This document shows positions 60,530 through 64,000 of a stretch of 64,000 nt of DNA, piece after piece. Position 1 is the first letter of the stretch; the number at the start of each line of letters is the position of its first letter. The stretch is from Myxococcales bacterium (lineage in GTDB: Bacteria; Myxococcota_A; Polyangia; Palsa-1104; JAEUJZ01): the NCBI GenBank assembly GCA_016794505.1, contig JAEUJZ010000165.1, forward strand, positions 92,502 through 156,501. The letters run 5' to 3'. The notes below the pieces were generated by a model that saw only the letters and a program-made list of their open reading frames with translations, did not search any database and was not told the DNA's origin. The position numbers and the translations under genes were made by a program.

Positions 60530-61426
60530 TCAATCGGCAGGCTCTGAGCTCGTCGGTACGAGCTGCTGGCATAGGAACTCCATCGTCGGGGAAAGCGGTG
60601 CTTCGACGCGCAGTGCGGCCAGATCATCGGCGCGTGTTGGCCCCATGTTCACAAGGGCTATCGGCAGCCCGCGCTCGGCAGCGCCGCGCGCAAAGCGAAA
60701 ACCGGAATACACCGCCAGCGAGCTACCCAAGATCAAAAGAGCGCTGGCCTCGGAAAAAAGCTGCCACGCCGCATCGACGACAGAGCGCGCGACGTTTTCA
60801 CCAAAGAACACGACGTCCGGTTTCAGCAGTCCGCCACAGGCGCGGCACGGTGGAACGACAAACGCGGCACCGCCCCCCAGCGGGCTCTCAACGTCGGCAT
60901 CTCCGTCGGGAGCCGGTGCTGCCGTGTGCGTCACCCAGCCAGGATTCAGCGCTGCAAGCTCGTGCTGCAGCGTCTCGCGTGGAAGCCGCTCGGCACAGCC
61001 CAGGCAGCGCACCGCGTGCAAGCTGCCATGCAATTCCACCACGCGCCGGCTGCCGGCCCGCGTGTGCAGTCCGTCGACGTTCTGGGTGATGATGCCGCAG
61101 CACAGGCCGGCTTGTTCCAAGCGCGCAAGCGCATCGTGGATCCCATTGGGCCGCGCCGCCGCAAGCTGTGGCCAGCCGATCAGGCTGCGCGTCCAGTAGC
61201 GCGCTCGCGCCGTCGGGCTGCGCAGAAAGTCCTGATACTGAATCGGCTGCCGCCTGCGCAGCGAGCCGTGGGGCCCGCGATAGTCGGGAATCCCTGAGTC
61301 GGTGCTGCAGCCGGCGCCGGTCAGCACGACGAAGCGCCGCCCGCGCAAGAGCGCAACCACGCTGGCCGGCACATCCTGCCGCCGTTCACCTTGGTCCTCG
61401 GCCAAGAAGCGCACTCTGTTCTGCAT
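60530..61426 (-). CDS. Sir2-family NAD-dependent protein deacylase
   Basis: A 298-residue sirtuin. The Rossmann NAD-binding motif GAGCSTDSGIPDYR, the catalytic TQNVDGLHTRAG with His in VELHGS, and FGENVARS are intact. The four zinc Cys are in CLGCAERL and CRACGGLL. The sequence looks like a class II (SIRT4-like) sirtuin. Such enzymes remove acyl groups from lysines using NAD, in the cytosol. The start at 61426 (MQNRVRF) is preferred; a TTG 75 bp upstream would add a poorly conserved tail. It converges with the antiporter gene. No partner acetyltransferase is nearby. Confidence 0.93.
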   Translation of the reverse strand: MQNRVRFLAEDQGERRQDVPASVVALLRGRRFVVLTGAGCSTDSGIPDYRGPHGSLRRRQPIQYQDFLRSPTARARYWTRSLIGWPQLAAARPNGIHDALARLEQAGLCCGIITQNVDGLHTRAGSRRVVELHGSLHAVRCLGCAERLPRETLQHELAALNPGWVTHTAAPAPDGDADVESPLGGGAAFVVPPCRACGGLLKPDVVFFGENVARSVVDAAWQLFSEASALLILGSSLAVYSGFRFARGAAERGLPIALVNMGPTRADDLAALRVEAPLSPTMEFLCQQLVPTSSEPAD

Positions 61427-61800
61427 CTGGGCTCTCGAAATGGCCGCTGCCCAGCATACGCCGTCCCGGCCACCCACGCGCGCCTCTGTCTGCTGCGCCA
61501 ACCATCCCGCCGTCCGCGCACAAGACCCCGTTTTGCACGCCGCGTCTGGCCGCGGACCGAGCAGCGCCGCCGCACGGAATAACGATCAATAAGTCGGCAG
61601 GGTTAGCGCTCTTGATTGTTTTGCATCTATCAAAGTGCGAAACTTTTTCCTCAGGCCCTCTAGTGACTATTTTTATTCCGTGTGGGATATATGATGATAC
61701 GGATTTTTATCGATCCTAACCGATCTACGTAAATAGATCTCAACGCAATACTCTGCGGTTCCTCTCTTTGACCCCGATATTCTCGCTGAGGAGGCGTGCC
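61427..61800. other. Intergenic region with AT-rich island
   Basis: About 375 bp between the divergent sirtuin and GLGWN-lipoprotein genes. From about 61595 to 61760 it is rich in A and T (CTATTTTTATTCC, GGATATATGATGATACGG). It ends in the GAGGAGG site of the lipoprotein gene. No gene or stem-loop terminator is visible. Confidence 0.55.
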
Positions 61801-63774
61801 ATGCAAAGGACGTTCAACGCATTGATCGCCTTGGGGTTATCTATCAGTTTATCCGCTTGCGCTGCACAGCCACCAAGCTCAACCGAGGTGGACGGTCGCC
61901 CGCAAAGTGGCCTGGGCTGGAATGGCCTGGGCTGGAATGGCCTGGGCTGGAATGGCCTGGGTTGGAATGGCCTGGGCTGGAATGGCACCGGCTTTGACAA
62001 CCTGTCCGTGACACCGGACTGGGGCCTCGGCGCCTGGGTCAACGATCCCACCGGGGGTCCCGCCGGGCGGCAAGGGCGCTTGGACGGGCTGGCCTACTGG
62101 GCAAGCTGCGCCTGCCCAGCCGGTACCGTGTTGACGTGGCAAGGCGCCAATCCATATGCATCTCCGCCGACCACCGAGACGCACTATTTCCACGGTGGAT
62201 TCGGCCTGGGAGCCAACTGGTGTACAGGCACAAACCCAGTTTCGCATACGGAATTTGAAGCGGTATCGGCCTGCCTATTTTCTCGCGTCAATACGCTGGG
62301 CCTGCACAATGCGCTGTCGATTCGCGGATTTGAAACCAGCTTGGCGTTAATCGACAACGAAAAGCTCTTTATGGCGTATCCCGAAGCGCAGTACTGGGGC
62401 AACATCTGGAACGAAAACCCAACCTTCCAAGACCCCAGCACGGGCTACTACTATCGCAATACGCGCGCCTATGCCTGCTATTTCCCGACGGGGACCGGCG
62501 CATCGACGCTGTTGGCTGACCTGGCCAAGATCATCGGCCGCACCTGTGAGTTTGACGGCTGCGGCGGCGGCGCCCACACCTCGCGGGAGTGCTCATCGAA
62601 CGGAGGATCCGACGGCGCGTACTTCAAGGCCTATGCGGATGCGGCGGCAACCATCCCGATCGGCCTCACGCCGGATCCAGCGATCACGGCGACCGGCGCC
62701 AACAACAGCGCCCTCAACGATTACCAGGACACGCTGACCGGCACGCAGAAGGCGACGTTCTATTCGCGCGACTGGCGCCGGCTGTCGGTGTTCCTCGGCG
62801 CCTGGGCGGATCTAGAGACGGGCAACTGGAAAGACGCCGGATACCAGTGCAGCCACACCTGCGCGCCGACCGATGGCTGCGACTGCTATGACAACTACTG
62901 CAACGGGCACGAAGGCACAGGGGGCAATGGCCTGCAGTGCGAGCGCCCAAGCTTCTGCAACAACTGCCAGACCATCGTGCGTCACCCTGGCTGGTCTTGC
63001 GGCAATGACGCGACGTGCAATGCCGGCGACTGCGTCCGCGACCGCAAGTTGACGTATCTGGCGCCAGGATGCTGGCTGAATATCGAGTTTACGCGGCCGT
63101 ATGATCTGCTTTCGGGAACACTGGTAAGCGGTACGGCAAACCCGCATAAAGCTGGTACTTTGCTGTTCAGATATTCACATGTTGGCCCTGGTCCGGCACG
63201 TATCCAAATCAAGGACAACATTCGCACTATGATGATCCCTGGAGGGGTCTTTCCGCCGACTGGAAGCACCAACACATACAAGAATAAGATGGTCTATCCC
63301 ATTTACCCTGGTCGCGCGGCGTTCAGCGGAAGCCTGCCTGGGATCGAGATCGCGATTACCAGCGATCCCGCCTCTGCCTTCCCCGAGCTGGATTACGCCC
63401 AGCTCTTCGTCGGGCCGCCGCCAGATACCCAGCCCCGTGAGCTGTACTGGATCAACAAGTCGGCGTCGTTTAGCGCAGGCGACACGGTCTGCCAGTCGAT
63501 CCAAGTGGAAAACACCACCGACTTTCAGAAAGCGGGCCTGGTGCGCATTCGGCCGCGGCTCTCTGGTGTGAACCCCGAAACCGAGAACATCACGCTGACG
63601 CATGGCGGCGTCACGGCGACCTACGGCATCGACGCCAATGACAGCCCGTGGTCGACGTGGATGGGCGACTTCGCGACGCACAATCCGACGATGGGGTACT
63701 GGCACGTCTGCATCAACGGCGCCAGCGCCGCCGGCTCCTTCGACGGAGCCGCCCTCGAAATGGAGAAGCAGTAG
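61801..63774 (+). CDS. Lipoprotein with GLGWN repeats, function unknown
   Basis: A 657-residue lipoprotein (lipobox LSAC). After the signal, five GLGWN pentapeptides (residues 37-61) precede a large unknown domain. The domain holds CACPAGTVLTWQG, a Trp/Cys region with VSACLFSRVN, and a Cys-rich stretch (CSHTCAPTDGCDCYDNYCNG...CNNCQTI). The C-terminal 150 residues are beta-rich (SQPRELYWINKSASFSAGD-like). Repeated aromatic GLGWN units are suited to stacking on sugars or to a surface anchor, but this is a guess. GAGGAGG before the ATG fixes the start. I know no named family for it. Confidence 0.75.
   Translation: MQRTFNALIALGLSISLSACAAQPPSSTEVDGRPQSGLGWNGLGWNGLGWNGLGWNGLGWNGTGFDNLSVTPDWGLGAWVNDPTGGPAGRQGRLDGLAYWASCACPAGTVLTWQGANPYASPPTTETHYFHGGFGLGANWCTGTNPVSHTEFEAVSACLFSRVNTLGLHNALSIRGFETSLALIDNEKLFMAYPEAQYWGNIWNENPTFQDPSTGYYYRNTRAYACYFPTGTGASTLLADLAKIIGRTCEFDGCGGGAHTSRECSSNGGSDGAYFKAYADAAATIPIGLTPDPAITATGANNSALNDYQDTLTGTQKATFYSRDWRRLSVFLGAWADLETGNWKDAGYQCSHTCAPTDGCDCYDNYCNGHEGTGGNGLQCERPSFCNNCQTIVRHPGWSCGNDATCNAGDCVRDRKLTYLAPGCWLNIEFTRPYDLLSGTLVSGTANPHKAGTLLFRYSHVGPGPARIQIKDNIRTMMIPGGVFPPTGSTNTYKNKMVYPIYPGRAAFSGSLPGIEIAITSDPASAFPELDYAQLFVGPPPDTQPRELYWINKSASFSAGDTVCQSIQVENTTDFQKAGLVRIRPRLSGVNPETENITLTHGGVTATYGIDANDSPWSTWMGDFATHNPTMGYWHVCINGASAAGSFDGAALEMEKQ
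61909..61983 (+). repeat. Five 15-bp repeats encoding GLGWN
   Basis: Five copies of GGCCTGGGCTGGAAT (one with GTT in place of GCT) run in frame right after the signal peptide. Almost perfect identity indicates recent slippage. Confidence 0.95.
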
Positions 63775-63800
63775 CCGACGGCGCCGCAGCAAGCCGCGAA

Positions 63801-63814
63801 CCGCCCTCGGGCGG
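63801..63814. terminator. Short GC hairpin between convergent genes
   Basis: CCGCC-CTCG-GGCGG is a 5-bp stem with a tetraloop between two convergent stop codons. There is no T-tract on either strand, so its role is uncertain. Confidence 0.25.
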
Positions 63815-63840
63815 CCCCCTGTATAATCCAGCGCCGCTGC

Positions 63841-64000
63841 TTAGGGTGCGCGCGACGTAGCGACCAGGGCCTGCGCCTCGGTCAGCGCCGATCCGTACTC
63901 GCGCAAAAGCAGGCTGTCGCTGCGCACCGCCGCTTCTAGCTCGCGCACCGCTTCCGCCGCATGCGCTGCTCTCTCCGTCGCTTCCTGGGCTTCCTTGGCC
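63841..64000 (-). CDS. C-terminal end of a coiled-coil protein (partial)
   Basis: The minus strand is open from the window edge to a TAA at 63843-63841, giving about 52 codons. The peptide is rich in Ala, Glu and Arg in heptad-like spacing (AKEAQEATERAAHAAEAVRE, then LREYGSALTEAQAL), typical of a coiled-coil C-terminus. The start lies beyond the window. Nothing more can be said about its function. Confidence 0.55.
   Translation of the reverse strand, partial: AKEAQEATERAAHAAEAVRELEAAVRSDSLLLREYGSALTEAQALVATSRAP

Noticed and set aside
1..64000. Insertion sequences, phage genes, tRNA or rRNA genes
   Set aside because: No transposase, integrase, terminal inverted repeats, tRNA-like clover-leaf or rRNA segment was recognised in either strand by eye. 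A tRNAscan and a covariance-model run would settle the RNA part.

Overview
The window reads as chromosomal DNA of a GC-rich member of the Myxococcota. The evidence is the number of Ser/Thr protein kinases (three, including one with an AAA/TPR effector and one fused to a solute-binding receptor), the many single-copy lipoproteins with Cys-rich, beta-propeller or vWA domains, a bactofilin, a MYXO-CTERM-like tail, an S46 peptidase and an ArsA-type ATPase of the GSGGVGKT kind. I see no phage, plasmid, insertion sequence, CRISPR array, tRNA or rRNA. The coding sequence looks homogeneous, and the only base-composition breaks are short AT-rich intergenic islands.

Layout. 1-4.5 kb (+): DedA membrane protein, CutA, a multi-pass membrane protein, an ArsA-like ATPase and a cytosolic histidine kinase with a degenerate receiver-like N-terminus. 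4.6-7.2 kb (-): a multi-PAS diguanylate cyclase. 7.4-14.4 kb: HIT hydrolase, thioredoxin-like exported protein, an outer-membrane barrel and a proline-rich exported protein (both -), and a propeller lipoprotein. 14.5-19.3 kb: a DHH phosphoesterase (-) after a clear terminator, then two lipoproteins, one with four 107-residue repeats and one with a vWA domain. 19.34-19.82 kb (-): the RNase P RNA gene, not a protein gene, with its promoter. 19.9-28.6 kb: acyl-CoA thioesterase, a four-repeat coiled-coil protein, a PEGA-domain kinase, a bactofilin, small exported proteins, a translationally coupled lipoprotein pair joined by a 12-bp microsatellite, and a polytopic membrane protein. 28.7-33.6 kb: MutS (-) and a 14-blade-like propeller lipoprotein. 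33.7-38.5 kb: LysR regulator, an MBL-fold protein lacking several metal ligands, a ferritin-like exported protein (-) and a divergent metallophosphoesterase lipoprotein.

38.6-43.7 kb is the most distinctive part: a transmembrane Ser/Thr kinase whose outside half is an UrtA/AmiC-like solute receptor overlaps by 4 bp a SulP transporter that also carries STAS and cyclic-nucleotide-binding domains. It looks like a sensor-kinase/transporter unit. 43.7-54.3 kb: lipoprotein with MYXO-CTERM-like tail, giant kinase/AAA/TPR regulator, a glycosidase-like PA14 lipoprotein divergent from an S46 peptidase (with a perfect palindrome between them) and another lipoprotein. 54.5-61.4 kb: ABC-F protein divergent from glycyl-tRNA synthetase, a CPA2 antiporter with a possible AUC start, and a sirtuin. 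61.8-64 kb: a lipoprotein with five GLGWN repeats and the 3' end of a coiled-coil gene that leaves the window.

A recurring regulatory pattern is that several genes without a Shine-Dalgarno have TTGAC(A/C) 36-39 bp before the start codon, or a TGTGCTATA or TATAAT box 8 bp before it. This fits transcription starting at the start codon (leaderless mRNA), while many neighbours have textbook GGAGG sites. All functions are assigned by reading motifs by eye; no database search was possible.
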